The translations under genes were made by a program, and so were the position numbers. Positions 1 through 9,759 of a stretch of DNA of 64,000 bases are shown piece after piece. The first letter of the stretch is position 1, and every line of letters begins with the position of its first letter. Under the pieces are notes generated by a model that saw only the letters and a program-made list of their open reading frames with translations, had not been told where the DNA came from and searched no databases. The DNA is taken from assembly GCF_035556095.1 (NCBI RefSeq), contig NZ_DATMFT010000021.1:310001-374000 (forward strand), in the 5' to 3' direction. The stretch is from Parapedobacter sp035556095 (GTDB lineage: Bacteria > Bacteroidota > Bacteroidia > Sphingobacteriales > Sphingobacteriaceae).

Positions 1-3000
1 TAAAGCCGATAAGCCTGCACCAGATCGCCACCACGCCAATTGTATTGGTTGGGTGTCCATCCTTGCGCTGTGCTCCGTTGGAACCTGAGCCAACCGTCGA
101 GGAATCCCGCGGGCAGCGTATACCCTTTGGCCTGTGCTTCCAAGACGAAGTGGCCAGCATAATTCGTGCTCCATTCGTTCGCTTCGGTAGCCCCGGGCCA
201 GTATCCAAGCCCACCATTGGGCAGTTGGTAATTGCGTAGCCGGTTAATTCCGGCCTTGATGTTCCGTTCGACGGCCGTTTTATCTTGTTCCTTCAGTTCG
301 ACCAGCCTATCCAACATCAGCTGCGGGAATACGCTTGATGTCACCTGCTCCAGGCATCCATAAGGATAGCGGATCAGGTAATTGAGCCGTCTGGAGAGGT
401 TAATGGGCGGCAGCGACGACACCTCCACCGAGGCGGTATTATTATTGCCCGGGCCAAGAGGTTCGATGGCCCGTTGCCACGATCCATTGCCTGCTATTTC
501 ATCTTTATCAACCGACGTGATGAACGGGTTGGGGTTTCGGATGTCGATCTCGATTTCGTACACCGCCGTTTCGGACCCACTTTTTGCCACGGCACGGAGC
601 TTGCCCACACCGGTCTCGTTGCCCACCGTCACGGTAGTATAGGCCATTTGCTCGCCAGGTTTGGCGAAGGCCACCGTTTGTTTTCCGTTTTGCACGGTCA
701 GTCCGCCCGATGCGGTGACATCGAGGCTCACTTGTTTCACCTGCTCTTCCATGGCAAATACGGTGAGCGGCAATTTGAACGTCTCGTTCGGTCCGATTAC
801 GCGCGGCAGGGTGGCTAGCAGCATCAGTGGTTTTTTCACGGCTGCGGCTTTTTCGGCAAACCCGTAAGCCCCGTCCTGCCCGGCGATAACCATGGCCCTC
901 ACCGAGCCGATGTATTGTGGCAGGGTGAAGTTGTGGGTATTGGTACGGCCCTTGCCCAGTGTGAACGGGCCGAGGAATTTGACCACCGGCTGGAACCTGT
1001 TTGCTTTGGCCGGGTTTACGTTGCGGTCGATTTCCCCATCGCCGCCGATACTGAGTATCCGCTCCAGGTCGCCGCCCCAAGCGCCGAGCACTTGGTCGAA
1101 CAGGTCCCACGAGTTTACGCCCAGTGCTTCGCGGGCGTAGAAACTTGCGTGCGGATCAGGTGTTTTGAAGCGTGTAAGGTCGAGTAGCCCCTCGTCTACG
1201 ATGGCGATGGTGTAGGTCATGGCCTTGCCACTCGATTCGGATACAGAGATGCGCGATTCGGTTTCCGGCCGTAGCGTCTCGGCAATGCCGATCTGTGGTT
1301 TGAGGACCGTTTTTGGATTTTCGATGAGCAACGGTATCACACCATACATGCGTATGGGCAGATCGTTTGCCGTTTGCTGGTGCGGTTGCAGCAGGGTTAC
1401 ATTCACAAACACATTGGGAGACATATCTTCGGTAGCCTCAAAGCTGTGTACGGTCTGCCCCTGTTCGGTATCTATCCACCAGCTTTTCAGTACGCGGCTA
1501 CCATTTTCGATGCTGATGAGCCCACGTCCACCAGCCGAAGAGGGGATGGTGAGGGTGACCTTCTCGCCGGCGCGGTAAGTCTCCTTGTCGGCCGTGAATG
1601 ACAGCATGGAAGCCTCGGTGGGGTTATTCTGTTGTTCACGCTGTGCCCAACCCGGCCAGTCGATGTATAGCGTTTTGCCTGTGGCGTGCCCGCTTTCAAG
1701 GTCCACCACGCGCACGAGGTAGCGGCCCCAGTCGGGATAATTTACCCGGACGTTCCACTTGCCAGTACCGTTCTCAAGGGCGATGGTCTCTTTTTTGAGC
1801 AGCTGGTTGTATTTGTCCTGTGTGAAATTGCCGAGGTATTCGTCCTCTTGGTTCCACCACCAACGCCAGCGTATTTTGTAAAATTCTACCTGTACGCGGC
1901 GCTTCCCTGTTAGTTTCTTGCCCGTCGCGTCTACCGCCACAATGTCTACTTCCTGATCTTCGTCGGTGAGCAGTCTTCCCGACAGGCGGTCGCCTTGGGG
2001 TGTACGCACGCCGATATAACTCGCATAGGGGCTATATGGCATGTTCACGTTGTCGATACTGAAATTTCCCCCCGGCTCGAATACACGGGTGGTAAAACTG
2101 GCGCGGAGCATGCCCGGCGTACCGTTTGTTCCGGTAATATCGGCGGAAAAAGCCGCCGTTCCCGAGCCATCCAACGTGCCATCAAACAGTACTTCGCTTT
2201 CCCTGGCAAAGCTGCGTGTCGGGTCGTCAAACGTATATGACCGATAGTCGTCGAAGGTGGTCGTTACCGGGGTCACCACGGCTTCCACACGGGCTTTTAG
2301 CCCTTGTACGTCGGCGCCGAATAGCCATTTCGCTGAAAGGTTGACAGGTATGGCGCTCCCTTTACTTAACACGGATTTGCCACCGAAGTCGAGGTCGATT
2401 TTTAGCCGGTTGGGCATCACGGTCTCGATTTTCAATGTCTTCTGGAATACGGCGCCGCCCACGCTTACCTTAGCGACCCAGTTGCCCGTGGGGGCGGTGG
2501 TTTCCGTTTTCGTCTTGAACGTATAAAAGCCGTTGGTGTGTTTTGATTCCACAAGCCGCTTGTTGAGCTGTCCTTTGGGATTGTACAGCTCGAAGGTGAC
2601 CGGATGGCCTTCCGGTAGGTTGGCTGATTGGTTTTCCATGATGAAGCCCACGAATAGGGAATCGCCCGGCCGCCATACGCCACGTTCGCCATAGATAAAC
2701 CCTTTGATGCCTCGCTGCACCACATCACCACCCACGTCAAAGCGACTCAGCGGAAGGGAAGAGCCATCGTCCAGCTTGAGGTAACCACGCTCTTCGTTTT
2801 TGGCAGCGACGAGCATGAAGGGTTTGCGCGGCACTTCTACTTTGGCAAATCCGTCGCTGTTTGTGCTGGCGGTTTGGATTACCTGCTGCTGGTAGTCGAG
2901 CAGTTTCACCTCTACGCCCGCCATCGGTTGGGCCGTAAGTATGCTGGTGGCGATTACGCTTACGCTATTGTCGTTGCCACGCTTGGCAATGAGCCCAATG

Positions 3001-4592
3001 TTCGATGCCAGCATGTCGCGGCTGGCCCAGCGCTCGGCAGTGTAGTAAGCACTGTGGCACGGGTTGTCTCGCTCATTCCAATCGTAATCATACGGGTAAT
3101 AGCTGTCGTAGCGCCCCCAGAATTCATCCTCATCGTCAATTGGATCACCGTAGTAATAGCTGCGTTGCTGCGCCTCGGCCTCGGCGATGGCTTCTGTATC
3201 CGCATCGCTACACGGATACACGGAGTAGCTATGGCGGAATCCGATGAGTACGCGGTAGATTGCCCCTGGCTCGGCTTTGAGCAGCTGGTCGATATCAAGC
3301 GAGAAGCGGTTTTTGCGGTGCAGGTTTACGCTTTTGTCGGTATCGAGCGCAATGGTTTTCTGTACCACGGGCCTAGCCACACGCCGCAATTCGTATTTGC
3401 TGTCATACGTCTGCTGGAAATATTGCGGCACATTGTTTTCGAAAATCTTCACGATGGTTACATCCACGGCCTTCAGGTTTACCGCCTCAAATGGCATGGT
3501 GAGTTTGCCCGAGCCCGGTAGGATGGTTCCCTTCCCGGGAATGCTGACGGAAGGCAGCCGGTTTTCAAAGTTGACATTGGCAGCATAAGCAGCTGTTATT
3601 TTCTGGCTGTTGATGTTTTCCACGCCTTCGTTCACCGCAATGGCATAGTCGCCCTCCAGGCGGTCGGGTGCATATACCTTCACTTCGCTGCCATCGATGG
3701 TATAACGCAGGTCCTGCATATCCGCGATATCGATGAGGCCGCTGAGCTGCTGCGCAACAAGGATGGGGTCGGAGAATTGAACCAGTACGTATTGCTCAGG
3801 CTCGTGCACTGCGCGGATATCCAGTACCTTGAATGCGCCTTTGGCTGGTATTTCGATGTTTTTTTTACCGTCTTTTGAAGCCGCGATGGGGTTGCCATCC
3901 CAGTTTATGGTCAGGCTGCGTGCTTCATCGCCGCGTGGTATCGAGTCGATTATATAGGTGGACATTCGTGTTTGGCCATTATGCTGCCACTTGATGCCGT
4001 ACGTTGTGCCATCTTGCGAGGATACCTTCAATATTTTCTCGATATGTTCCGGTTGTTCAACATCGGCAAAAGCGATGCGTCCAGTAAGTTTCATCAGGTC
4101 GGTAGCCGTGGTGGTTTGCGACGTCAGCCCGTCTATTTCCACGTTATATGATGGCTCGATGACCTTGAAATTAAAGATGAAATTTTTGAGGTCATCGCGT
4201 ACGTCCGCAACTTCGTCGAGGTGGAACGTCACATGATACCCGCGGCCAGGTTTCAGTTGCTCGTCGGGCCTGAACTCCACCGTACGCGCGTCTATCCAAT
4301 AGGTTTTGCCCTTTATGTGCGGGTTGATGGAGAAAAGCTGCCTGCTGTCTTCCTGATTGGTCTGCTGGAAGGTGCTTACCTGCGATGCCAGCCGTACGCG
4401 TATGGTACTTTCACGCGATACGACACCCGAGGTATAGGCTTCCACGTATTTGGCGAAAGCGGTATTGTTGGCATTTACCGGGTTAGTCTGGCCGTATTTC
4501 CAGAGGAACAGCGCAATGATGATGACAACGATAACTCCTCCCGCGGCAATCAGGGTAGTTTTGCGGGCGGGAATCCAATTGGCCTTGTTCAT
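1..4592 (-). CDS. Alpha-2-macroglobulin family protein, partial (C-terminus beyond window)
   Basis: Large envelope-anchored protease trap, 1530 codons visible, running off the left edge. The start is the ATG at 4590-4592; a single membrane anchor spans about residues 11-31, followed by a long periplasmic region. The strand reads through without a stop. Signatures that I translated include AIVDEGLLDLT near residue 1130, FTLPQYIGSVRAM shortly after it, and the thioester motif YPYGCLEQ with Cys1413 at 354-356. These are typical of bacterial A2M proteins, which trap attacking proteases by a covalent thioester reaction. About 300-400 residues should be missing, by comparison with the usual ~1850. 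In many Bacteria such genes lie beside pbpC; that gene would be to the left, outside the window (inference). Several long reading frames on other strands here are only shadows of this gene. Confidence 0.93.
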   Translation of the reverse strand, partial: MNKANWIPARKTTLIAAGGVIVVIIIALFLWKYGQTNPVNANNTAFAKYVEAYTSGVVSRESTIRVRLASQVSTFQQTNQEDSRQLFSINPHIKGKTYWIDARTVEFRPDEQLKPGRGYHVTFHLDEVADVRDDLKNFIFNFKVIEPSYNVEIDGLTSQTTTATDLMKLTGRIAFADVEQPEHIEKILKVSSQDGTTYGIKWQHNGQTRMSTYIIDSIPRGDEARSLTINWDGNPIAASKDGKKNIEIPAKGAFKVLDIRAVHEPEQYVLVQFSDPILVAQQLSGLIDIADMQDLRYTIDGSEVKVYAPDRLEGDYAIAVNEGVENINSQKITAAYAANVNFENRLPSVSIPGKGTILPGSGKLTMPFEAVNLKAVDVTIVKIFENNVPQYFQQTYDSKYELRRVARPVVQKTIALDTDKSVNLHRKNRFSLDIDQLLKAEPGAIYRVLIGFRHSYSVYPCSDADTEAIAEAEAQQRSYYYGDPIDDEDEFWGRYDSYYPYDYDWNERDNPCHSAYYTAERWASRDMLASNIGLIAKRGNDNSVSVIATSILTAQPMAGVEVKLLDYQQQVIQTASTNSDGFAKVEVPRKPFMLVAAKNEERGYLKLDDGSSLPLSRFDVGGDVVQRGIKGFIYGERGVWRPGDSLFVGFIMENQSANLPEGHPVTFELYNPKGQLNKRLVESKHTNGFYTFKTKTETTAPTGNWVAKVSVGGAVFQKTLKIETVMPNRLKIDLDFGGKSVLSKGSAIPVNLSAKWLFGADVQGLKARVEAVVTPVTTTFDDYRSYTFDDPTRSFARESEVLFDGTLDGSGTAAFSADITGTNGTPGMLRASFTTRVFEPGGNFSIDNVNMPYSPYASYIGVRTPQGDRLSGRLLTDEDQEVDIVAVDATGKKLTGKRRVQVEFYKIRWRWWWNQEDEYLGNFTQDKYNQLLKKETIALENGTGKWNVRVNYPDWGRYLVRVVDLESGHATGKTLYIDWPGWAQREQQNNPTEASMLSFTADKETYRAGEKVTLTIPSSAGGRGLISIENGSRVLKSWWIDTEQGQTVHSFEATEDMSPNVFVNVTLLQPHQQTANDLPIRMYGVIPLLIENPKTVLKPQIGIAETLRPETESRISVSESSGKAMTYTIAIVDEGLLDLTRFKTPDPHASFYAREALGVNSWDLFDQVLGAWGGDLERILSIGGDGEIDRNVNPAKANRFQPVVKFLGPFTLGKGRTNTHNFTLPQYIGSVRAMVIAGQDGAYGFAEKAAAVKKPLMLLATLPRVIGPNETFKLPLTVFAMEEQVKQVSLDVTASGGLTVQNGKQTVAFAKPGEQMAYTTVTVGNETGVGKLRAVAKSGSETAVYEIEIDIRNPNPFITSVDKDEIAGNGSWQRAIEPLGPGNNNTASVEVSSLPPINLSRRLNYLIRYPYGCLEQVTSSVFPQLMLDRLVELKEQDKTAVERNIKAGINRLRNYQLPNGGLGYWPGATEANEWSTNYAGHFVLEAQAKGYTLPAGFLDGWLRFQRSTAQGWTPNQYNWRGGDLVQAYRL

Positions 4593-4697
4593 AGTGACGT
4601 ATTTTATCAAGGCGAATGTACACAAACTGGGGGTAAATCCTTAAAATCCGCCAGACGAAATTGGAAAATAGCGGTTTTCGGGGACGGTTTGTCTGCA

Positions 4698-5819
4698 TCA
4701 ATTGATACCTTCCCACCACCGCGTGGAGGCCTGTACCGTGTCTTGCAGGTACACGGGCTGGCCGATCATGGGCGTAAGTAGCGGCAGATTAGCTTTCCCA
4801 TTGGCCTCGGTAATTTCGATAAGCGGGTCGTCCCACGCGTGCATGGCCAGCGAGAACTTGGAATTATGTACAGGCAATACGCGCTTGGCACCTAAATCTC
4901 GTGCAGCGAGAAGTACCTGTTCAGGCAATGTATGGATATGTATCCAATAAGGGTGGTACTGCCCGTTTTCGAGGATGGCGAGGTCGAACGGTCCATATTG
5001 CTGGCCGATTTGTGAAAAATGCATCCCGTAGCCACTATCACCACCGATGAATATCCGCTGTGTCGGTGTGTTTAACACAAAAGAGGCCCATAACGTGCCG
5101 TTTCGTTTAAAGCCGCGGCCCGAGAAATGGCGTGCGGGTGTGGCACGCAGTGTGAACCCGTCTGCCAGCAAGGTTGATTCATGCCAATCCAACTCCACGA
5201 TTTTTTCGGGCGGATAGCCCCAGTATTCGAGGTGCGCGCCCACACCCAAAGGGCAGATTACATGGCTGACTTTTGGCTGCAGTCGCTTGACGGTGTTATA
5301 ATCCAGGTGGTCCCAATGATCATGCGTGATGATGAGGTAGTCGATGTTCGGCATATCCGTTACGTGATAGCCAGTGGTGCCCGGAAAGCTCTTCGTAGTA
5401 AACGACACCGGTGAGGCATGGCCGTTAAACACCGGGTCGATCAACAGCCTCTTGCCGTCTACCTGCATGAAATAAGACGAGTGGCCAAACCACACGAGCG
5501 CGTCGGTTTGGGTGTCGAGCCGATGGAGATCCGTTTTGACTGAAGGAATACTGTCTACAGGAACCTGCCGGGGTGTTTTCTTAAATAGAAAACTCCACAG
5601 TACGGTAAGCATATTAACGCCTTCAGCCAAATCGGGGGTATCTTCAAGATTCTGAAAGCGTCCGTTTTTATAATTCGGCGAGTTTTCGATCCGCTCCAAC
5701 CGATGTCCTTGTGGAGCCCTGCCAAAAGGAGGCTGCCTGGTAAATACAACAATCCCCGCTGTGATTAGTGCACAGACGATAAACGTGTATAGTAACATGC
5801 GTATGATGGTTTTCTTCAT
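4698..5819 (-). CDS. MBL-fold metallo-hydrolase, membrane-anchored (NAPE-PLD/UlaG-like)
   Basis: Metallo-beta-lactamase-fold hydrolase of the L-ascorbate-6-phosphate lactonase / N-acyl-phosphatidylethanolamine phospholipase D-like group. The metal motif HDHWDH (residues about 166-171 from the chosen start) is intact, and later GGDSGYG and LPVHNSKF supply further ligands. I chose the ATG at 5817-5819, giving MKKTIIRMLLYTFIV, a single N-terminal membrane segment; an in-frame ATG 19 codons upstream would place unlikely residues before that segment. The substrate is unknown; homologues act on phospholipid-like or lactone substrates. It lies 105 nt upstream of the A2M gene on the same strand and may be co-transcribed. 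Confidence 0.85.
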   Translation of the reverse strand: MKKTIIRMLLYTFIVCALITAGIVVFTRQPPFGRAPQGHRLERIENSPNYKNGRFQNLEDTPDLAEGVNMLTVLWSFLFKKTPRQVPVDSIPSVKTDLHRLDTQTDALVWFGHSSYFMQVDGKRLLIDPVFNGHASPVSFTTKSFPGTTGYHVTDMPNIDYLIITHDHWDHLDYNTVKRLQPKVSHVICPLGVGAHLEYWGYPPEKIVELDWHESTLLADGFTLRATPARHFSGRGFKRNGTLWASFVLNTPTQRIFIGGDSGYGMHFSQIGQQYGPFDLAILENGQYHPYWIHIHTLPEQVLLAARDLGAKRVLPVHNSKFSLAMHAWDDPLIEITEANGKANLPLLTPMIGQPVYLQDTVQASTRWWEGIN

Positions 5820-5915
5820 GCCGGTGTAACGGGCGAAATACGCCGCAAAGTAACTATCCGACACTTGAAAATGCAATTCACTGCCCGATTTTTACATTGG
5901 CTTGACCGCGACGGT

Positions 5916-6752
5916 TTACCCAACGGGGATACGGTCAAGAAACCCGATCAGCTCCATATTGAAGCGGGTAGCATCTTCCAGGTTGGGTAAGTGGCCGCAA
6001 TCGGGGATTTCCAGGTACGTTGCGTTGGGTATCTTGGATACCAGTATATCGGACTGCTCGCGTGGGGTGATGCGGTCCTCGGCACCGCGGATAACCAAGG
6101 TGGGTGCCGTGATATCTGCCAGGCTATCGGTCGTGTCGGTGCGTGATGCCAGCGCGAGCAAGGTGGCACAGATGCTGCTTTCGGTATTCCGGCGGATGCT
6201 ACTTTTGATTAAGTCGATGGCTGCTTGATTTTCGGTTAGGGCCTTTTGTCCAAATACGTTATTGACAAACCCGATGGAAAACGCGCGCTTACCATTTTTA
6301 AGTACGGATTGAATGCTGTCAAACCGTTTTTGTTTTGCTGCGTTGTCATCGGCAAGGGAGTTTGTATCACACAGCACCAAGCCTGCAAATGTTTCGGGCT
6401 GGAGCTGGTATGCGCGGAGCGCAATGTACCCACCCATGGAAATTCCGCATAAGACGACACGGTCAAGTGCTGTTTTCCTCAAGAATACCAATAGGTCTTT
6501 GGCAAATACATCTACACTGAAAAAGCCATGGCCGGTGGTACTATTGCCGTGGCCCCGTACGTCCATCGCAATGGCCCTGATCGAAGGGGGTAGTCCCTCC
6601 AGTTGCGGTATCCACATGTTTTTGTTGAATGGGAAACCATGTACAAACACCACCGTCTGGTCGGCAGGTTCTGCTTCTTTCAATAAATAACTGATACTAA
6701 TGTCACCGATGCGGATCCGCCGCCGTTTGATTAGGCTTTTATTGTAGTCCAT
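5916..6752 (-). CDS. Alpha/beta-fold hydrolase
   Basis: A 278-residue alpha/beta hydrolase without signal peptide, so cytoplasmic. The catalytic triad can be read: nucleophile Ser105 in GISMGG, an acid in GAEDRIT, and His in CGHLPNLE. The oxyanion region is FVHGFPFNKNMW. The profile resembles 3-oxoadipate enol-lactonase / BioH-like esterases, but no neighbouring catabolic genes support a particular substrate, so only the fold and chemistry (ester, lactone or C-C hydrolysis) are claimed. The gene ends 96 nt upstream of the MBL-fold gene and could be transcribed with it. It is divergent from the tRNA-Arg gene. Confidence 0.9.
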   Translation of the reverse strand: MDYNKSLIKRRRIRIGDISISYLLKEAEPADQTVVFVHGFPFNKNMWIPQLEGLPPSIRAIAMDVRGHGNSTTGHGFFSVDVFAKDLLVFLRKTALDRVVLCGISMGGYIALRAYQLQPETFAGLVLCDTNSLADDNAAKQKRFDSIQSVLKNGKRAFSIGFVNNVFGQKALTENQAAIDLIKSSIRRNTESSICATLLALASRTDTTDSLADITAPTLVIRGAEDRITPREQSDILVSKIPNATYLEIPDCGHLPNLEDATRFNMELIGFLDRIPVG

Positions 6753-6881
6753 AGAGGATTTAACATTTAATGCGATGAATATGTTTGCCTTAAAGGTAAT
6801 AAAATCAGGGAACTAATGCAATACCGATCACGTTACCCGGTATTTTTTCCAAAAATATTTCGCTCGTATCAATCAGATTCC

Positions 6882-6889
6882 TATCTTTG
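6882..6889 (+). promoter_or_regulatory. -7 promoter element for tRNA-Arg
   Basis: TATCTTTG matches the Bacteroidota -7 consensus TAnnTTTG and lies 17 nt before the tRNA. No clear TTG -33 element is seen at the expected distance. Confidence 0.6.
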
Positions 6890-6906
6890 CAAACCGAATC
6901 GGGAAT

Positions 6907-6980
6907 GCGCTTGTAGCTTAACTGGATAGAGCACCTGACTACGGATCAGGAGGTTAGGGGTTCGACTCCCTTCAAGCGCA
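6907..6980 (+). tRNA. tRNA-Arg (ACG)
   Basis: A full cloverleaf can be folded: acceptor stem GCGCTTG with CAAGCGC (6973-6979), discriminator A6980, anticodon stem CCTGA/TCAGG enclosing the loop CTACGGA with anticodon ACG, and a T-arm with TTCGACT loop (6956-6972). The 3' CCA is not encoded and must be added after transcription. ACG (read as ICG after deamination) is the standard decoder of CGN arginine codons. It is followed 60 nt later by adk. Confidence 0.97.
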
Positions 6981-7040
6981 CATGTTTTACCCACATAGCC
7001 TAATCAATACACCGGTTAGGCTATTATTTTTTACGGATAT

Positions 7041-7616
7041 ATGATGCTAAACCTTGTTTTATTTGGCCCTCCGGGAGCAGGGAAGGGAACCCAATCGCAG
7101 AAGCTTATCGAACAGTACCAACTGGTGCACATTTCTACGGGTGACATTTTCAGGGCACACATCAGTAACCAAACGGAATTGGGGCAGCGTGTAAGCAAAC
7201 TGATTGCCGATGGCGAATTGGTGCCCGATTCCATTACCATTGCTATGCTGGAAGAGGAAATCGACCAAAACCCGGGAGCACAGGGCTTTATTTTCGATGG
7301 TTTCCCACGTACGGTGGCCCAAGCAGAGGCCCTCGACCGCTTTCTTGAATCGAAAGGGTCCGCTATTACCGGCGTAATTGCGCTCGATGTCACAGAGGAG
7401 GAGTTGACGGAACGTATCGCGAAGCGTAAAGCCATCAGCAACCGTGCAGACGACGATAGCGAGAAACTGAAAAAGCGCATCGAAGAATACTTCAATAAAA
7501 CCATCCACGTGTTACCCTATTACGAGCAGCAGGGTAAACTCACTAAAGTAGACGGCATCGGCGACATCGAAGCGATTTTCAGCGAGATACGCGAAGTTGT
7601 TGATTCGTTGGTTTGA
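7041..7616 (+). CDS. adk: Adenylate kinase
   Basis: Cytoplasmic enzyme converting ATP + AMP to 2 ADP. The 191-residue length is that of the short form lacking the zinc-finger/long LID insertion. The P-loop GPPGAGKGTQ lies at residues ~9-18, the AMP-binding region is STGDIFRAHI, and FDGFPRTVAQAEAL is the family signature. The LID Arg region reads RKAISNRADD. Two adjacent ATGs (7041 and 7044) are possible; the second gives the more usual MLNLVLFG. Located directly after tRNA-Arg and 120 nt before obg, a pairing (adk-obg) that is common in Bacteroidota. Confidence 0.97.
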   Translation: MMLNLVLFGPPGAGKGTQSQKLIEQYQLVHISTGDIFRAHISNQTELGQRVSKLIADGELVPDSITIAMLEEEIDQNPGAQGFIFDGFPRTVAQAEALDRFLESKGSAITGVIALDVTEEELTERIAKRKAISNRADDDSEKLKKRIEEYFNKTIHVLPYYEQQGKLTKVDGIGDIEAIFSEIREVVDSLV

Positions 7617-7736
7617 TCATTCGGTGATGATTATTAATTGCGTGTTTGCTTTTAACAGAATTAATGAACCCTTCAGGGTTTGATAATATAGATTATCCAC
7701 TATCAACTATTAATGATCAACTATCAATTGTAAAAG

Positions 7737-8735
7737 GTGGCACAAGGTTCAAACTTCGTCGATTATGTAAAGATATGCTGCCGCTCCGGCCGGGGCGGGG
7801 CAGGGTCTGCGCATTTGCATCGCGATAAGTTTACCTCCAAAGGCGGCCCTGATGGGGGCGATGGCGGCCGTGGCGGCCACATCTTCCTGAAAGGCAATGC
7901 ACAATTGTGGACACTTTTGCACCTGAAGTACCGCAAGCACGTTATCGCAGAAGATGGTCAGCCCGGTGGAAGCGCATTGAAGCACGGAGCGAATGGTAAG
8001 GATGAAGCGTTGGAAGTGCCGTTGGGTACGGTGGCGCGTAATGCCGAAACCAATGAAGTGTTATTTGACATCACCGAAGATGGTGAGGTGAAGGTGCTTA
8101 CCGCTGCGGGCCGCGGCGGATTGGGTAATTGGCATTTCAAAAGTCCCACGCAGCAGACGCCACGGTATGCGCAACCCGGTGAGCCAGGTAAGGAAGAGTG
8201 GATCATTTTGGAACTGAAAGTGTTGGCTGATGTAGGGCTGGTGGGTTTCCCTAACGCCGGAAAGTCCACGTTACTTTCGGTGGTATCGGCTGCAAAGCCC
8301 GAAATCGCAGATTACCCGTTTACCACACTGGTACCAAATCTAGGCATCGTTTCTTATCGCGACAATAAATCGTTTGTGATGGCCGATATCCCCGGTATCA
8401 TCGAAGGGGCATCGGAGGGAAAGGGGCTTGGCCATCGCTTCCTGCGCCATATTGAGCGTAATTCTGTGTTGCTGTTCATGGTGCCTGCAGATACCGACCG
8501 AACCATCGCTGAGGAATATGGCATCTTACTGGACGAGTTGATTGCATTCAATCCGGAATTGAAAGACAAGCCGCGCATCCTTGCCATCACTAAATCCGAT
8601 ATGCTCGACGATGAACTGGAAGCAGCAATGAAGGCCGAGGTGCCCTCCGGAATTCCCCACCTGTTTATCTCATCAGTAGCGGGTAAAAATATCCAGTCAT
8701 TGAAAGACATGATCTGGCAGGCCATCACGGGCTAA
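7737..8735 (+). CDS. obg: GTPase Obg/CgtA
   Basis: Ribosome-associated GTPase for 50S assembly and stress signalling. The glycine-rich Obg domain occupies residues ~1-158 (KGGPDGGDGGRGG), followed by the G domain with G1 GFPNAGKST, G3 DIPGIIEGA and G4 TKSD. The 332-residue protein lacks the C-terminal OCT extension found in some Firmicutes and Actinobacteria. Start: GTG at 7737, because an in-frame TAA lies only two codons upstream and the conserved N-terminus (QGSNFVDYVKICC) begins right after it. Upstream (7680-7735) there is a low-complexity stretch with repeated ATCAACTAT. Convergent with panB. Confidence 0.96.
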   Translation: MAQGSNFVDYVKICCRSGRGGAGSAHLHRDKFTSKGGPDGGDGGRGGHIFLKGNAQLWTLLHLKYRKHVIAEDGQPGGSALKHGANGKDEALEVPLGTVARNAETNEVLFDITEDGEVKVLTAAGRGGLGNWHFKSPTQQTPRYAQPGEPGKEEWIILELKVLADVGLVGFPNAGKSTLLSVVSAAKPEIADYPFTTLVPNLGIVSYRDNKSFVMADIPGIIEGASEGKGLGHRFLRHIERNSVLLFMVPADTDRTIAEEYGILLDELIAFNPELKDKPRILAITKSDMLDDELEAAMKAEVPSGIPHLFISSVAGKNIQSLKDMIWQAITG

Positions 8736-8788
8736 GCGTCATCGGCAGGCTCGTTAGCTACCGCCGAATTCCGTACAGATCAACTTGA

Positions 8789-9604
8789 TCAATACTGCTC
8801 CTTTTCGTTTGGAAAGGCTGACGACTTCACATCACGGATGTAACTACTTACGGCATTGCCTATTTCGTCATAGAGGTTGGCATACTGGCGGAGAAACCGC
8901 GGTTTGAATCCTTTGTTGATACCCAGCATATCGTGCACTACGAGTACCTGTCCGTCGCAGCCGGCCCCAGCACCGATCCCGATGGTGGGGATGCCGACGG
9001 ATTCCGTTACCTCCGTTGCAAGTGCAGCCGGTATCTTCTCAAGTACCATGGCAAAGCAACCGGCATCTTCCAATATTTTGGCATCGGTTTTAAGCTTGTT
9101 GGCCTCGGCATCTTCTTTTGCCCTTACCGTATAAGTCCCGAATTTGTAGATGGATTGTGGCGTGAGGCCCAAGTGGCCCATCACGGGGATGCCCGCGTTG
9201 ACGATGCGCTGTACAGTTTCCTGGATTTCGATGCCGCCTTCCACTTTCAGTCCATGCGCACCGGTTTCCTTCATTACGCGCACGGCAGCCTTCAAGGCGT
9301 CGCTGCTGTCTCCCTGGTAAGAGCCAAAGGGCAAATCTACGATCACCAACGCGCGCTTGGCCGCACGTACTACCGCCGACGCGTGGTACATCATCTCTTC
9401 GAGTGTGATGGGTACGGTGGTTTCGTAACCAGCCATCACATTGGCCGCCGAATCACCCACGAGAATGATATCGATGCCCGAATCGTCCAATACCCGAGCC
9501 ATGGAATAATCATATCCGGTGAGCATCGCAATTTTCTCACTACGATTTTTCATCTCCCGGATCGTATGGGTGGTAATACGCTTTATTTCCTTGTTTACAG
9601 ACAT
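8789..9604 (-). CDS. panB: 3-methyl-2-oxobutanoate hydroxymethyltransferase
   Basis: First committed step of pantothenate synthesis: transfers a hydroxymethyl group from 5,10-methylene-THF to alpha-ketoisovalerate, giving ketopantoate. The 271-residue length is standard. Mg-binding and active-site stretches are visible: TGYDYSMARVLDDSGIDIILVGDS, KVEGG, MGHLGLTPQS and the catalytic Glu in VLEKIPA; the signature GIGAGAGCDGQVLVVHDMLG is complete. Other pan genes are not in the window. The start codon lies only 4 nt downstream of a -7 promoter element, so the transcript may be almost leaderless. Confidence 0.96.
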   Translation of the reverse strand: MSVNKEIKRITTHTIREMKNRSEKIAMLTGYDYSMARVLDDSGIDIILVGDSAANVMAGYETTVPITLEEMMYHASAVVRAAKRALVIVDLPFGSYQGDSSDALKAAVRVMKETGAHGLKVEGGIEIQETVQRIVNAGIPVMGHLGLTPQSIYKFGTYTVRAKEDAEANKLKTDAKILEDAGCFAMVLEKIPAALATEVTESVGIPTIGIGAGAGCDGQVLVVHDMLGINKGFKPRFLRQYANLYDEIGNAVSSYIRDVKSSAFPNEKEQY

Positions 9605-9608
9605 AACA

Positions 9609-9616
9609 CAAACGTA
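9609..9616 (-). promoter_or_regulatory. -7 element of panB, near-leaderless
   Basis: TACGTTTG on the minus strand, ending 4 nt before the panB ATG. No TTG -33 element is obvious. If used, transcription would begin at or next to the start codon. Confidence 0.5.
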
Positions 9617-9700
9617 GTGAAAAAATAATAACTGGTAGATTTTATTTAATCACCAACGCGTTATAAAGTAGTTGCACTATCCATGGCGGATGGTACCACT

Positions 9701-9729
9701 AAAAAAGGTGCTATTTAAGTTTTAGCACC
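9701..9729 (-). terminator. Intrinsic terminator of the cold-shock-domain gene
   Basis: On the minus strand, 7-bp stem GGTGCTA/TAGCACC with a 9-nt loop, followed by six U. Located about 30 nt after the stop of the upstream minus-strand gene. Confidence 0.85.
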
Positions 9730-9759
9730 AACGATCATGCATCATGCTGGTGATAAGGT

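Noticed and set aside
508..4781. Several long open frames (for example 508-1110 minus, 2874-3521 plus, 4221-4781 plus)
   Set aside because: They are out-of-frame or antisense shadows of the A2M gene, which reads through the region and carries family motifs.
8933..9628. 231-codon plus-strand frame
   Set aside because: Antisense to panB, which is fully conserved.
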